In this document: positions 1 to 9,165 of the stretch, piece after piece
Numbering within the stretch: the first letter of the stretch is position 1
How the letters are laid out: each line of letters starts with the position of its first letter
Source: JAZMZS01 sp045120955
Lineage (GTDB): Bacteria; Bacillota; Clostridia; Oscillospirales; CAG-272
Assembly: GCA_045120955.1 (NCBI GenBank)
Contig: JBGVFH010000062.1
Location: forward strand, 1 to 61,592
DNA: 61,592 bases
Direction of reading: 5' to 3'
Notes under the pieces: model-generated
The model's input: the letters and a program-made list of their open reading frames with translations, nothing else
Databases searched by the model: none
What the model was told of the DNA's origin: nothing
Program-made: the position numbers and the translations under genes

Positions 1-1
1 T

Positions 2-946
2 GATTACAGCCTTGCAGTAAAAGTGTCCTGCCCACCAAGCTCCGGTTTTACAGTTGTCAGCCAGTCGCTTGACAGCATCAATGTCAGCGTTGACAAGCTG
101 ACCTCCGTTGAGCTTGATGTAGAGGTCAATATAGTAAACGCACAGTATAATACCGAGGCATACGCACTCGGTACGCCGACAGTCTCTCCCGAGAAGGTAA
201 CTGTAAAGGGACCGCAGAAGGTTCTTGACTCGATATCTGCAGCGTGTGTAAATTTGGACCTCGGAAATATTGATTCCACGATAGGATTTAACAACCGTGT
301 TTTGCTTCTTGATACAAATGATGAAGAGATAGCATCGCCGTATATCAGCCTCAGCGACCAATATGCGGAGGGAACGGTTCCGTTTATAAGTGTGGAGGAG
401 GCAACGAAAATAATAGAAAAATCCGTTCCCCTTGTCTGCTCATTTAAATACGGATATTACAACTCATCGAATTGTATCGTGAAGATACAGCCGGAGTATG
501 TTACCTTGAGCGGACATGAAAAGGTGCTAAGCAAGATCCAAGCTATTGATATATTCACTATAGATGAAACAAAAATGACCTACAGCACGGCATTTGAGGC
601 AGAAATAGATGTTCCTGACGGAACGAGTCTTGTCAGTGGTCCTAAAAAGGCAGATGTTACAGTCACTATCTCAGATGCTATCTCTAACAGCAGCGTGCCT
701 ATGTCTGAGGTCAGCTTTATAGGAGAGAAGGTCGCATCCTTGGAGCAAGCATATCTGTTGTGCTTCAGAGGAAATGCGGATATTCTCAGACAGTTCACAG
801 AGGATGACGAGGCGTTTTCCGTTTCGGTGGATATAAGCGGTATCATCGACTCGGGTACATACAGGCTTCCCGTTATCGTAGACATATCCTCGTCTTATAA
901 CGGGGTGTGGTGTGACTATGCGGAAGTATATGTGAATATAGAGTAA
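2..946 (+). CDS. cdaR: YbbR-domain protein, CdaR-like regulator of the c-di-AMP cyclase (5' truncated)
   Basis: The reading frame is open from base 2, so the gene begins outside the window; the GTG at base 23 is not a convincing start because coding-like sequence precedes it. The visible 314 residues contain tandem YbbR-type beta repeats with the recurring pattern of a Val-rich strand, 'PEKVTVKGP..VL' (about residues 59-71) and later 'PEYVTLSGHEKVLSKI'. In Firmicutes, YbbR proteins such as CdaR are extracytoplasmic, anchored by one N-terminal helix, and modulate the membrane diadenylate cyclase CdaA encoded next door. The anchor and the expected cdaA gene would lie to the left and cannot be checked here. 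The family call is firm; the CdaR role is inferred from family. Confidence 0.8.
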   Translation, partial: DYSLAVKVSCPPSSGFTVVSQSLDSINVSVDKLTSVELDVEVNIVNAQYNTEAYALGTPTVSPEKVTVKGPQKVLDSISAACVNLDLGNIDSTIGFNNRVLLLDTNDEEIASPYISLSDQYAEGTVPFISVEEATKIIEKSVPLVCSFKYGYYNSSNCIVKIQPEYVTLSGHEKVLSKIQAIDIFTIDETKMTYSTAFEAEIDVPDGTSLVSGPKKADVTVTISDAISNSSVPMSEVSFIGEKVASLEQAYLLCFRGNADILRQFTEDDEAFSVSVDISGIIDSGTYRLPVIVDISSSYNGVWCDYAEVYVNIE

Positions 947-993
947 GACATTTTCGAGACTGCATTATGTAAAACCTATTTAAAGGCTGAAAA

Positions 994-2613
994 ATGAGAA
1001 AAATAAATATTTTGGTAAAGGACATATCTGCCTCCCCGTCAATCGGGGAGGATGATATTTTTATCACGGCAATAAAAAAAATAAAGAACAGCAGACTGCC
1101 CGTGTCTCCTCTTTCTTGCTCTGTTTGCAAAAAGTCGGTAGATGCAAGAAAAAAGAATAATATAAAGCTCGTATATTCTGTTTCCGTTGAGTGTGAGTGC
1201 TCTGATAGCTTTGATTTATCTTTGTTAAAGCAGTATTCCTTCGGTTTTGCCGAGGAAAAAGAGCTTGAGATATCATACGGCAGCCGTGAGATGGACGGAA
1301 GACCTCTTGTTGTCGGAATGGGACCTGCGGGTATGTTTTGTGCTATGCTTTTGGCGGAGCACGGATACAAGCCGATTTTAATAGAACGCGGAGACGATGT
1401 TGATACCAGACTTTTGAAAAAAGAGCAGTTTTACAAGACCCATATGCTTGATACTGAGTCAAATATACAGTTCGGTGCAGGCGGTGCGGGTACTTTCTCT
1501 GACGGAAAGCTTGTGACCAGAATAAATGACAGCGTCTGCTCCTATGTCCTTTCCCGTATGCATGAACTCGGTGCACCAAAGGAAATACTTACCCGTGCAA
1601 AGCCTCATGTCGGTACCGACAAGCTGCTTGAGGTCGTCAGAGCAGCGGATGCAAGGATAAGAGAGCTTGGCGGAGAGATATATTACAGAACAAGGCTCGA
1701 TGACATTACGTTTGACTCAAGAGGGCAGGCGGTGTCGGTCAAGGTAAACGGCAACACGCATATCAAGTGCGGGTGCGTTATTCTTTGCCTCGGACACAGC
1801 GCACGGGACACGTATAAAATGCTTCTTTCAAAAAATGTTGTAATACAGTCAAAAGCGTTCTCTGTCGGAGTCAGAATAGAGCATTTGCGTGAGGATATCG
1901 ACCGTGCAATGTACGGAGACATGGCATCACACCCAATGCTCGGTCCTGCCGAGTACAATCTTTCGCATAATACAAAGCAGAGAGGCGTGTATACTTTTTG
2001 TATGTGTCCGGGCGGCGAGGTAGTAGCGGCTGCGTCCGAACAGGGCGGAGTTGTTGTAAACGGCATGAGCAACTACGCAAGAGACGGGAAAAATTCAAAT
2101 TGTGCCGTTGCTGTTTCTGTTTTTGAGAGTGATTACGGCGGTACGGTAGAATCCGCTATAGATTTTCAGCGGCGGCTTGAAAGATCAGCTTACAACGAGG
2201 GCGGAGGAGAATACTGTGCTCCCGTTACGACTCTCGGAGATTTCTTTTCAAGAGCGAAGGGAACAGCTCCGTCAAGGGTCATGCCGACGTATATGAATTC
2301 GGATAATTACCGTTTGTGTGATTTCTCTTCCTTTATGCCGGAATTTATTTATTCTTCGCTGCGTGAAGGTATTGCTGCTTTTGACAGAAAGATCAAAGGC
2401 TTTGCCTCTGAAACGGCGGTTCTTACCGCATATGAAACAAGAACAAGCGCTCCTGTTCGCATTTTGCGTACAGAGGACAGATGTGCTGTCGGGCATGACA
2501 ACCTGTATCCGTGCGGAGAAGGTGCAGGCTATGCCGGGGGGATAACAAGTGCGGCTGTTGACGGGATAAAAACAGCAATTCAGATCATAAAAACATTCCG
2601 ACCGCACCAATAA
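994..2613 (+). CDS. FAD-dependent dehydrogenase (COG2509-type flavoprotein)
   Basis: A 539-residue cytoplasmic flavoprotein. About 90 N-terminal residues form a small alpha/beta domain, then comes a dinucleotide-binding fold with 'VVGMGPAGMFCAMLLAEHG' (about residues 106-124) and an acidic strand end 'ILIERG'. The motif 'FGAGGAGTFSDGKL' near residue 165 and the C-terminal 'GEGAGYAGGITSAAVDG' that closes the FAD site are typical of the uncharacterised COG2509 family often labelled NAD(FAD)-utilising dehydrogenase. Substrate and physiological partner are unknown. It lies 47 bases after the cdaR-like gene and 47 bases before recJ, all on the plus strand, so co-transcription is possible. The gene looks intact. 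Confidence 0.85.
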   Translation: MRKINILVKDISASPSIGEDDIFITAIKKIKNSRLPVSPLSCSVCKKSVDARKKNNIKLVYSVSVECECSDSFDLSLLKQYSFGFAEEKELEISYGSREMDGRPLVVGMGPAGMFCAMLLAEHGYKPILIERGDDVDTRLLKKEQFYKTHMLDTESNIQFGAGGAGTFSDGKLVTRINDSVCSYVLSRMHELGAPKEILTRAKPHVGTDKLLEVVRAADARIRELGGEIYYRTRLDDITFDSRGQAVSVKVNGNTHIKCGCVILCLGHSARDTYKMLLSKNVVIQSKAFSVGVRIEHLREDIDRAMYGDMASHPMLGPAEYNLSHNTKQRGVYTFCMCPGGEVVAAASEQGGVVVNGMSNYARDGKNSNCAVAVSVFESDYGGTVESAIDFQRRLERSAYNEGGGEYCAPVTTLGDFFSRAKGTAPSRVMPTYMNSDNYRLCDFSSFMPEFIYSSLREGIAAFDRKIKGFASETAVLTAYETRTSAPVRILRTEDRCAVGHDNLYPCGEGAGYAGGITSAAVDGIKTAIQIIKTFRPHQ

Positions 2614-2627
2614 AGCTGTATAATAAT

Positions 2628-2663
2628 AAGGAGTTTTCGGTTTGACCGAAATGTTTTACCATG
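2628..2663 (+). promoter_or_regulatory. Hairpin between Shine-Dalgarno and start codon of recJ
   Basis: The only good Shine-Dalgarno sequence, AAGGAG at 2628-2633, is 27 bases from the recJ ATG at 2661, too far for normal initiation. Between them TTTCGG (2635-2640) can pair with CCGAAA (2646-2651) over a 5-base loop. Folding leaves about 10 unpaired bases between Shine-Dalgarno and ATG, an ideal spacing. There is no in-frame upstream start because TGA at 2643-2645 blocks the frame. An ATG at 2651 in another frame opens a 6-codon ORF (MFYHEL, stop at 2669-2671) that overlaps the recJ start. The structure is seen; its function is inferred. Confidence 0.5.
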
Positions 2664-4862
2664 AGCTATAAATTAAAGGATAAAAGAACAAGCCTGTGGG
2701 CAAAAAGAGACGGTGTATGCGAAATTACCGATGCATATCTCGGTATAAAAAATGACCTATCTCTTACCGAACCCATGGCAAAGCTGTTGTATTGCAGGGG
2801 ACAGCAGAATGCCGAGCAAGCCCGAAGATTTTTGAGAATGGAAGAGGCTATGCTGCACGATCCGTATCTTATGAAGGATATGGACAAGGCGGTTGACATT
2901 ATCATGGATGCGATAGAGCAGAAAAAGAAGATATGCATATACGGGGACTACGATGTTGACGGCGTAACAAGCGTCAGTATGCTGTATTTGTATCTAAGGA
3001 GTAAGGGTGCGGACATTTGCTACTATATTCCCGACCGAATAGGTGAGGGATACGGTATGTCGGGCAGCGCTATTGACAAAATGTCGGCTGACGGTATCGG
3101 ACTTATTATTACGGTCGATACGGGAATTACCGCAAATGAAGAGATCAAACACGCAAATGAGCTTGGAATTGACGTGATCGTGACCGACCATCATGAATGT
3201 CACGGGACGCTTCCTTGCGCTCTCGCAGTTGTAAACCCGAAGCGTACCGACGATGATTATCCCTTCAAAAATCTTGCGGGGGTCGGTGTTGTTTTTAAGC
3301 TGCTGTGCGCATACGAATTTATGTGTACTGACTCAACTGACAAGCTAATCTCGGTAAAGAAAATATGCGCTGAGTATGCTGACCTTGTAGCGCTCGGTAC
3401 GATAGCTGACGTTATGCCTGTTCTTGATGAAAACAGACTTATCGTTTCGTACGGATTGAGACTCATCGAGAGCAAAGCGAGACTCGGGCTGTCGGCACTC
3501 ATTGATGCATCGACCCAAAAGCCCGAGCTTGTCGGTGCGATAAAAAGACCGACCCGCCGTCCGAGGATCACCTCAGGCTTTATCGGTTACACTATTGCCC
3601 CCAGAATAAATGCGGCGGGAAGGATTACAAATGCATCCGTTGCTGTTGAACTGTTCTTGACGGATGACGAGAAAAAAGCAGAGGAGCTTTCGGCTCAATT
3701 ATGTGAGATAAATCGTTTCCGTCAGTCAGAGGAGAATAAAATAGCGGAACAGGCATACGAGAAGATCGAGCTTGAGCATGATTTTGAAAACAATCCCGTC
3801 ATAGTTCTCGAGGACAACACATGGCATCACGGTGTTATAGGAATAGTTGCATCAAGAATTACGGAAAAATACGGTCTTTCTTCTATTCTTATTTCATTTG
3901 ACGGACAAACGAGCGGCGAAGGCAGCCCGACTGACATAGGAAAAGGCTCGGGCAGAAGCATTAAGGGGCTCAATCTTGTCGATGCGCTCGTACATTCACA
4001 GGATCTGCTTGTAAAATTCGGCGGACATGAGCTTGCCGCAGGTCTTTCGATACACAGAGGGAATATTGACCTTTTCAGAGAAAAGATAAATGAATATGCA
4101 AGAAGCGTGATACAGTCAGGAAGTGCGGTTCTCAGCGCTGTTGAGTATGATTTTGAGATCGACGCAGATGCGATAGATATGCAGTTTGCAAACGAAATAA
4201 GATATCTTGAGCCTTACGGAATTTCAAATCCTATTCCCGCATTCTTGATGCGTGACTGCACTATATGCGACGTTGTTCCGATAAGCGGCGGAAAGCATAC
4301 GAAGCTTGTTATAAGGAAGGGCGAGAAATGCTTTGTTGCAATGTGTTTTTCCCGTTCGCAAGCAGACCTCGGTATATATACTACTGATAAAATAGACCTG
4401 ATATTTAATGTGGATATCAATGAATATAACGGAAATCGTACGGTTCAGTTGATAGTAAAGGACCTGCGCATTTCCGAAAATTATGTAAGAAAGCTCGAAG
4501 AGGATAAACTCAGATATGAGGCTATATGTGCCGGCGGCGGAATAGCTGAGAGTGAGGATGTTGTACCTCAAAGAGCGGATTTTGTCGCATTTTACAATCT
4601 AATCCGCAGAGATATAAGATTTGGCAATGACTGCTTCAGTATAAGAGCTCTCATGGCAAAGCTCGAGCAGGTCGAGCATCCTATGTCTTACATAAAGCTA
4701 AAATTCGTCTTGAAGATAATGAGAGAAATGAACATACTCGGAGTGGACGAAATAGAAAATGAGTATTATGTGTTCAAGCTCAATTACAATAACAGTAAAA
4801 CAGACCTTGATAAGTCAAATATCTTAAAGAAATTAAGAGCACAGCAGAGAAAAGGTATTTAA
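2661..4862 (+). CDS. recJ: Single-stranded-DNA-specific exonuclease RecJ
   Basis: A 733-residue DHH-family 5'-3' single-strand exonuclease acting in recombination and repair. The DHH catalytic core is visible: 'YGDYDVDGVTSVSML' (about residues 95-109, metal-binding Asp residues), 'VDTGIT', and 'VTDHHE' (about residues 174-179). The DHHA1 region has 'KFGGHELAAGLSI' (about residues 452-464), the GGH motif that binds the substrate phosphate. An OB-fold region and a C-terminal extension of roughly 150 residues follow, as in Firmicute RecJ. It is followed after 12 bases by relA, so the two are probably co-transcribed. The start at 2661 is set by the upstream stop at 2643; the hairpin before it is described separately. 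Confidence 0.95.
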   Translation: MSYKLKDKRTSLWAKRDGVCEITDAYLGIKNDLSLTEPMAKLLYCRGQQNAEQARRFLRMEEAMLHDPYLMKDMDKAVDIIMDAIEQKKKICIYGDYDVDGVTSVSMLYLYLRSKGADICYYIPDRIGEGYGMSGSAIDKMSADGIGLIITVDTGITANEEIKHANELGIDVIVTDHHECHGTLPCALAVVNPKRTDDDYPFKNLAGVGVVFKLLCAYEFMCTDSTDKLISVKKICAEYADLVALGTIADVMPVLDENRLIVSYGLRLIESKARLGLSALIDASTQKPELVGAIKRPTRRPRITSGFIGYTIAPRINAAGRITNASVAVELFLTDDEKKAEELSAQLCEINRFRQSEENKIAEQAYEKIELEHDFENNPVIVLEDNTWHHGVIGIVASRITEKYGLSSILISFDGQTSGEGSPTDIGKGSGRSIKGLNLVDALVHSQDLLVKFGGHELAAGLSIHRGNIDLFREKINEYARSVIQSGSAVLSAVEYDFEIDADAIDMQFANEIRYLEPYGISNPIPAFLMRDCTICDVVPISGGKHTKLVIRKGEKCFVAMCFSRSQADLGIYTTDKIDLIFNVDINEYNGNRTVQLIVKDLRISENYVRKLEEDKLRYEAICAGGGIAESEDVVPQRADFVAFYNLIRRDIRFGNDCFSIRALMAKLEQVEHPMSYIKLKFVLKIMREMNILGVDEIENEYYVFKLNYNNSKTDLDKSNILKKLRAQQRKGI

Positions 4863-4874
4863 TCGGAGAACAAA

Positions 4875-7172
4875 ATGTCAGATATGGAACGATACGGTAT
4901 CGATGATGTAGACTCGATATCAAAGCTTGGGGAAGATACTGCAAATGCATTATCATGTGCTGAAAATGCCGAATACAGAGGGCTTGAGCCGCTGATAAAT
5001 ATGTTAAAGCAGACCTCAAAAAATTACAATATTGATAAAATAAGAGACGCCTTTGCTTATGCAGAGGAGCTTCACAGCGGACAGTTTCGCCAGAGCGGAG
5101 AGCCGTATATCTCTCACCCTGTAGCTGTGGCTGAGATAGTTGCGGGGCTTGAGCTTGATACAGATTCGATATGTGCTGCACTTCTTCATGATACTGTAGA
5201 GGATTGTGGAGCAAAGACCGACCTTGAGGTCATCTCACGCCGATTTGGTCCTAATGTAGCTCTTTTGGTCGACGGACTTACAAAGATAGTGCATATGGAG
5301 ATCGAGGACAAGGAAGAAGCACATATAGAAAATTTGCGCAAGATGCTGCTTGCTATGTCAAAGGACATCCGTGTCATTTTTATAAAGCTGTGCGACAGAC
5401 TGCACAATATGCGCACTCTGCAGGCGAAAAGGGATGAAAAAAGGCGTTCGATCGCACTTGAGACGATGTATGTATATGCACCGCTCGCTCACCGCTTAGG
5501 TATGCAAAAAATCAAGCAGGAGCTTGAAAACATCAGCCTTTCGTATCTTGACCCCATAGGCTGTGATGAGGTGCGCCGTTCGATAAGCGAAAAATACGGA
5601 CAGAGCAGCAATGTTCTTGAAAACGCAAAAAAGAACATTGAGGAAAAGCTTTCTGAAAACAATATCAGTTTTGTTCTTGAAGGAAGAATAAAATCGGTTT
5701 ACAGCCTTTACCGCAAGATGTATAAACAGTCAAAGTCTTTTGACGAAATATACGATTTTTACGCCTTGCGCATCATCGTTGATACCGAGCTTGAATGTTA
5801 CACGACTCTCGGTATAATACATGAGATGTTCAAGAGTGTTCCGGGACGTTTTAAGGATTATATCTCAACTCCGAAGCCAAACCTATACAGATCTCTTCAT
5901 ACTACCGTTATCGGAAGAGAAGGTGTGCCCTTTGAGGTTCAGATAAGAACTCATGAGATGCATGAGATAGCCGAATACGGTATAGCCGCTCATTGGAAGT
6001 ATAAATCGGGTGAAAAATCGAATGCCGAATTTGACAAGCGCCTTGCGTGGGTATCTCAGCTTCTTGAAACAGAGGGAGATACAAACGATCCGGACGAGTT
6101 CATGCATGCATTCAAAACGGATATCTTCAATGACGAAACATTTGTATTCACACCCAAAGGTGATGTTATCGCACTTCCTTTCGGCTCTACTGTAATTGAT
6201 TTTGCCTATGAGATCCATACCGCTGTCGGAAACAAAATGGTCGGCGCCAAGATAAACGGCATGATAGTACCGATAGACAAGGTACCGTCAAACGGAGAGA
6301 TCGTCGAGATCATCACCTCGTCATCATCTAAGGGACCGAGCAGAGACTGGCTCAAGATAGTAAAAACGAGCGGTGCGAGAACGAAGATTAGGCAGTGGTT
6401 CAAGCGTGAGAAACGTGCCGAGAACATTATCATGGGTAAGAGTGAGGTCGACCGTGAGCTTCGCCGTCTCGGAAAGGCATTTACCGAGTCACAGCGAAAC
6501 GAGGTGGTTGAGAACGTCGCCAAAAGACTCGGTATTCAGGATAAGGACGACTTTTTCAACACCATCGGTTACGGCGGTCTTTCTATGTCAAAGATAGCTA
6601 ACAAGCTGAAGGACGAATTTGAAAAGCTGATTGCAACGGCACCCGAGCTTGAATATACACAATCGGATGTCAAAACGGTGCTTCCGAAGAATATTACAAG
6701 AAATTCGGGTATTGTTGTTGACGGAGAAAGAGGTTGTGCTGTAAAATTTGCTAAATGCTGCAATCCTTTGCCGGGGGATGAGATCATCGGTTTTGTTACC
6801 CGCGGATACGGAGTTTCTATTCACAAAAGAGACTGTCCGAATGCTATCAGCGGAACCACCTCTGATGAGAACAAGTCGAGATGGGTCGAAGCGCATTGGG
6901 AGCATGACTTTATAGGTGCAGTTGACAACAGCGTTTATGAGGCTCTGATACAGGTATACGCAGAGGACAGATTTTCTCTGCTTGCAGATACGTCTGTTGC
7001 GCTTGTTGATATGCATGTTTCAATTATGCAGGTCAATTCACAAAAGCGCCCCAACGGCTATGTGGTGCTCAACTATACCGTTGCGTGCAAGAATATAGCA
7101 CATTACAGAGCTATTGTCAGCAGACTGCGTCAGATAAAGGGTGTAGTCTCTGTTACGCGCGGATTTTCATAA
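4875..7172 (+). CDS. relA: Bifunctional (p)ppGpp synthetase/hydrolase (Rel)
   Basis: A 765-residue long RelA/SpoT homologue that makes and degrades the stringent-response alarmone (p)ppGpp. Domains in order: HD hydrolase with 'HPVAVAEIVAGL' and 'LLHDTVEDC' (about residues 76-115), synthetase with 'YRSLHTTVIG' (about residues 338-347), TGS with 'VFTPKGDVIALPFGST' (near residue 425), a helical part, the conserved 'VKFAKCCNPLPGDEI' region, and a C-terminal ACT/RRM. Both the HD residues and the synthetase signature are present, so both activities are likely. A GGAG Shine-Dalgarno precedes the ATG. It sits between recJ and dtd in the order common in Firmicutes. Confidence 0.95.
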   Translation: MSDMERYGIDDVDSISKLGEDTANALSCAENAEYRGLEPLINMLKQTSKNYNIDKIRDAFAYAEELHSGQFRQSGEPYISHPVAVAEIVAGLELDTDSICAALLHDTVEDCGAKTDLEVISRRFGPNVALLVDGLTKIVHMEIEDKEEAHIENLRKMLLAMSKDIRVIFIKLCDRLHNMRTLQAKRDEKRRSIALETMYVYAPLAHRLGMQKIKQELENISLSYLDPIGCDEVRRSISEKYGQSSNVLENAKKNIEEKLSENNISFVLEGRIKSVYSLYRKMYKQSKSFDEIYDFYALRIIVDTELECYTTLGIIHEMFKSVPGRFKDYISTPKPNLYRSLHTTVIGREGVPFEVQIRTHEMHEIAEYGIAAHWKYKSGEKSNAEFDKRLAWVSQLLETEGDTNDPDEFMHAFKTDIFNDETFVFTPKGDVIALPFGSTVIDFAYEIHTAVGNKMVGAKINGMIVPIDKVPSNGEIVEIITSSSSKGPSRDWLKIVKTSGARTKIRQWFKREKRAENIIMGKSEVDRELRRLGKAFTESQRNEVVENVAKRLGIQDKDDFFNTIGYGGLSMSKIANKLKDEFEKLIATAPELEYTQSDVKTVLPKNITRNSGIVVDGERGCAVKFAKCCNPLPGDEIIGFVTRGYGVSIHKRDCPNAISGTTSDENKSRWVEAHWEHDFIGAVDNSVYEALIQVYAEDRFSLLADTSVALVDMHVSIMQVNSQKRPNGYVVLNYTVACKNIAHYRAIVSRLRQIKGVVSVTRGFS

Positions 7173-7186
7173 TAACGGAGTAAAAA

Positions 7187-7651
7187 ATGAAGGCAGTTAT
7201 ACAAAGGGTAAATTATGCAAGCGTTGAGATAGACGGTGAGATCACCGCTTTTATAAACAAAGGTTATCTTATTTTGCTCGGAGTTGGGGCGGAAGATGAC
7301 GAAAGCGACGCATCCCTCCTTGCTTTAAAAATTTCAAAGCTGCGTATTTTTACCGATGAAAACGATAAAATGAATTTGTCTATAAAAGATGTAGGCGGTA
7401 AAGTGCTCGTTATATCGAATTTTACACTTTATGCGAACTGCACAGTCGGCAACCGTCCGGATTTCTTTGACAGCGCAAAGCCCGACGTGGCAAAGCCTCT
7501 TTATGAGAAGTTTCTTTCATTGCTCGGTGATATGCAGATAGAAACGTTTTGCGGTCAATTCGGAGCGGATATGAAGGTAACTCTTCAAAACGACGGTCCC
7601 GTTACTATTGTTTTGGACAGTAAGCTTTTGAAAAATAAGCAGCATGGGTGA
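7187..7651 (+). CDS. dtd: D-aminoacyl-tRNA deacylase
   Basis: A 154-residue protein of the usual Dtd length. It hydrolyses D-amino acids (and mischarged Gly) from tRNA, protecting translation. Family marks include the N-terminal 'MKAVIQRVNYASVEIDGE', 'GYLILLGVGAEDDE', and the segment 'VLVISNFTLYANC', where the family normally has a 'SQFTL'-type motif; here Asn replaces Gln. The C-terminal GP-containing motif is 'LQNDGPVTIVLDS', as in 'NxGPVT'. It follows relA by 14 bases with Shine-Dalgarno CGGAG, and its TGA stop lies just before the preferred hemZ start. The Q-to-N change is conservative and does not suggest loss of function. Confidence 0.95.
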   Translation: MKAVIQRVNYASVEIDGEITAFINKGYLILLGVGAEDDESDASLLALKISKLRIFTDENDKMNLSIKDVGGKVLVISNFTLYANCTVGNRPDFFDSAKPDVAKPLYEKFLSLLGDMQIETFCGQFGADMKVTLQNDGPVTIVLDSKLLKNKQHG

Positions 7652-7656
7652 ATTTT

Positions 7657-9165
7657 ATGAAAATTAAGGTAAACGGAAACGTAAACGAATATTATGTTCA
7701 GACGCTCAGTATGCTCTTTTTTCCGGGTGCGAAATTTTCCGATAAGGACACGGACGATGGCGGTCCGCATCTGTATGTTGATGTGCGTGATGATGATACG
7801 GGAGTTGAGTGCGACGCTGAGATGACCGACGGTCAAAAGTGCGCACACGGACATTACAGCTGTGATTGGATCGTCGGAGAGACTCGTCAGAGAGTTATTA
7901 AAATAGCCGTAGGCAAGGCTGTTTTTGAAGCGGGAAAAGAACTGTTTAAGCTGACGCCGCCATGGGGAATACTCATAGGTGTCAGACCTACAAAGGTACC
8001 TATGGGGTATCTGCTTCAGGGGCACGGTATAAGAGAGACGCAGAACATACTGAAAAACGAGTATTTTCTAAATGCAAAAAAGGCACAGCTTGTCACGGGT
8101 ATAGCTTCTTATGAAATGAAGCTGACTAAGAAAATGACGGGCAAGTATTGCAGCGTTTATATCTCTATTCCTTTCTGTCCGTCAAGATGTGCGTACTGTT
8201 CTTTTGTTTCTTATACTTCAAAAAGATTGCTTTCCTTACTTGACGAATATTTGGTTCAGCTCAAAAAGGAAATAAGTGAGATATTCAAGGTAATCAGTGA
8301 AAAGGGATATAAGGTTGCTACTATATATATCGGCGGAGGTACGCCGACAATACTTGATGAATGTCAGCTTGCGGATCTTCTCTCGCACGTTGAAAAATGT
8401 ACGGATGTCAGCACTCTTATGGAATATACGCTTGAGGCAGGAAGACCTGATACTATAACAGAGGAAAAGCTTGCTGTTGCCAAGCAATACGGTGTCACGA
8501 GAATAAGTGTAAATCCGCAGAGCCTGAGCGACGTGGTGCTTGAGGCTATCGGACGAAAGCATAATGCGCAGCAATTTTTCTCTGCATACGAAATTGCAAG
8601 AAAATCGGGCATCAGAGATATAAACATTGATCTTATAGCAGGACTTCCCATGGACAATTTTATCCGTTTTTCGAGAACTGTAGACAAAATTGCAGAGCTT
8701 GATCCGGAGAATATAACCATACATACCTTTTCTGTAAAGAAAGCGAGCGACATTCTCCGTCAGAGTAACGATATTTATACTCTCGGAACAGGCATGGCGG
8801 CAAAGTGCATTGATTATTCTCAGGTTAAAATGAGAAATTCCGGGTACAAGCCGTATTATATGTACAGACAAAAAAACACAGTAGAAAATCTGGAAAATGT
8901 CGGCTACGCCAAAGAAGGGCACGAGGGACTTTACAATATTTTTATGATGGAGGAATATCATACGATCTTTGCTGCCGGAGCGGGTGCGGTTACAAAATTG
9001 GTGGACTACAATACGCCAAGCAACGGCGGTTGCAGAATAAAAAGAATATTCAACCCAAAGTATCCGTATGAATATTTAAGAGGAGCAGAACAGCTTGAGA
9101 AAAAATACAGAGAGCTTTCTGCAATTCATGATGAGTTCTATTCTGAAAGGGATATTTTGGTATGA
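7657..9165 (+). CDS. hemZ: Coproporphyrinogen III dehydrogenase-like radical SAM protein HemZ
   Basis: A 502-residue radical-SAM enzyme. The cluster motif is 'IPFCPSRCAYCSF' (CX3CX2C, about residues 170-182), followed by the glycine-rich SAM-binding 'IYIGGGTPTIL' (about residues 225-235) and 'RISVNPQSLSD'. The 165-residue N-terminal extension and the C-terminal layout match HemZ of Clostridia and Bacillus, which is thought to catalyse oxygen-independent coproporphyrinogen oxidation. HemZ and HemN/HemW paralogues are hard to separate by eye, so the substrate is inferred. I chose ATG 7657, preceded by GGTGA at a 5-base spacing, over a GTG at 7648. The stop overlaps the next gene's start by 4 bases. 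Confidence 0.85.
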   Translation: MKIKVNGNVNEYYVQTLSMLFFPGAKFSDKDTDDGGPHLYVDVRDDDTGVECDAEMTDGQKCAHGHYSCDWIVGETRQRVIKIAVGKAVFEAGKELFKLTPPWGILIGVRPTKVPMGYLLQGHGIRETQNILKNEYFLNAKKAQLVTGIASYEMKLTKKMTGKYCSVYISIPFCPSRCAYCSFVSYTSKRLLSLLDEYLVQLKKEISEIFKVISEKGYKVATIYIGGGTPTILDECQLADLLSHVEKCTDVSTLMEYTLEAGRPDTITEEKLAVAKQYGVTRISVNPQSLSDVVLEAIGRKHNAQQFFSAYEIARKSGIRDINIDLIAGLPMDNFIRFSRTVDKIAELDPENITIHTFSVKKASDILRQSNDIYTLGTGMAAKCIDYSQVKMRNSGYKPYYMYRQKNTVENLENVGYAKEGHEGLYNIFMMEEYHTIFAAGAGAVTKLVDYNTPSNGGCRIKRIFNPKYPYEYLRGAEQLEKKYRELSAIHDEFYSERDILV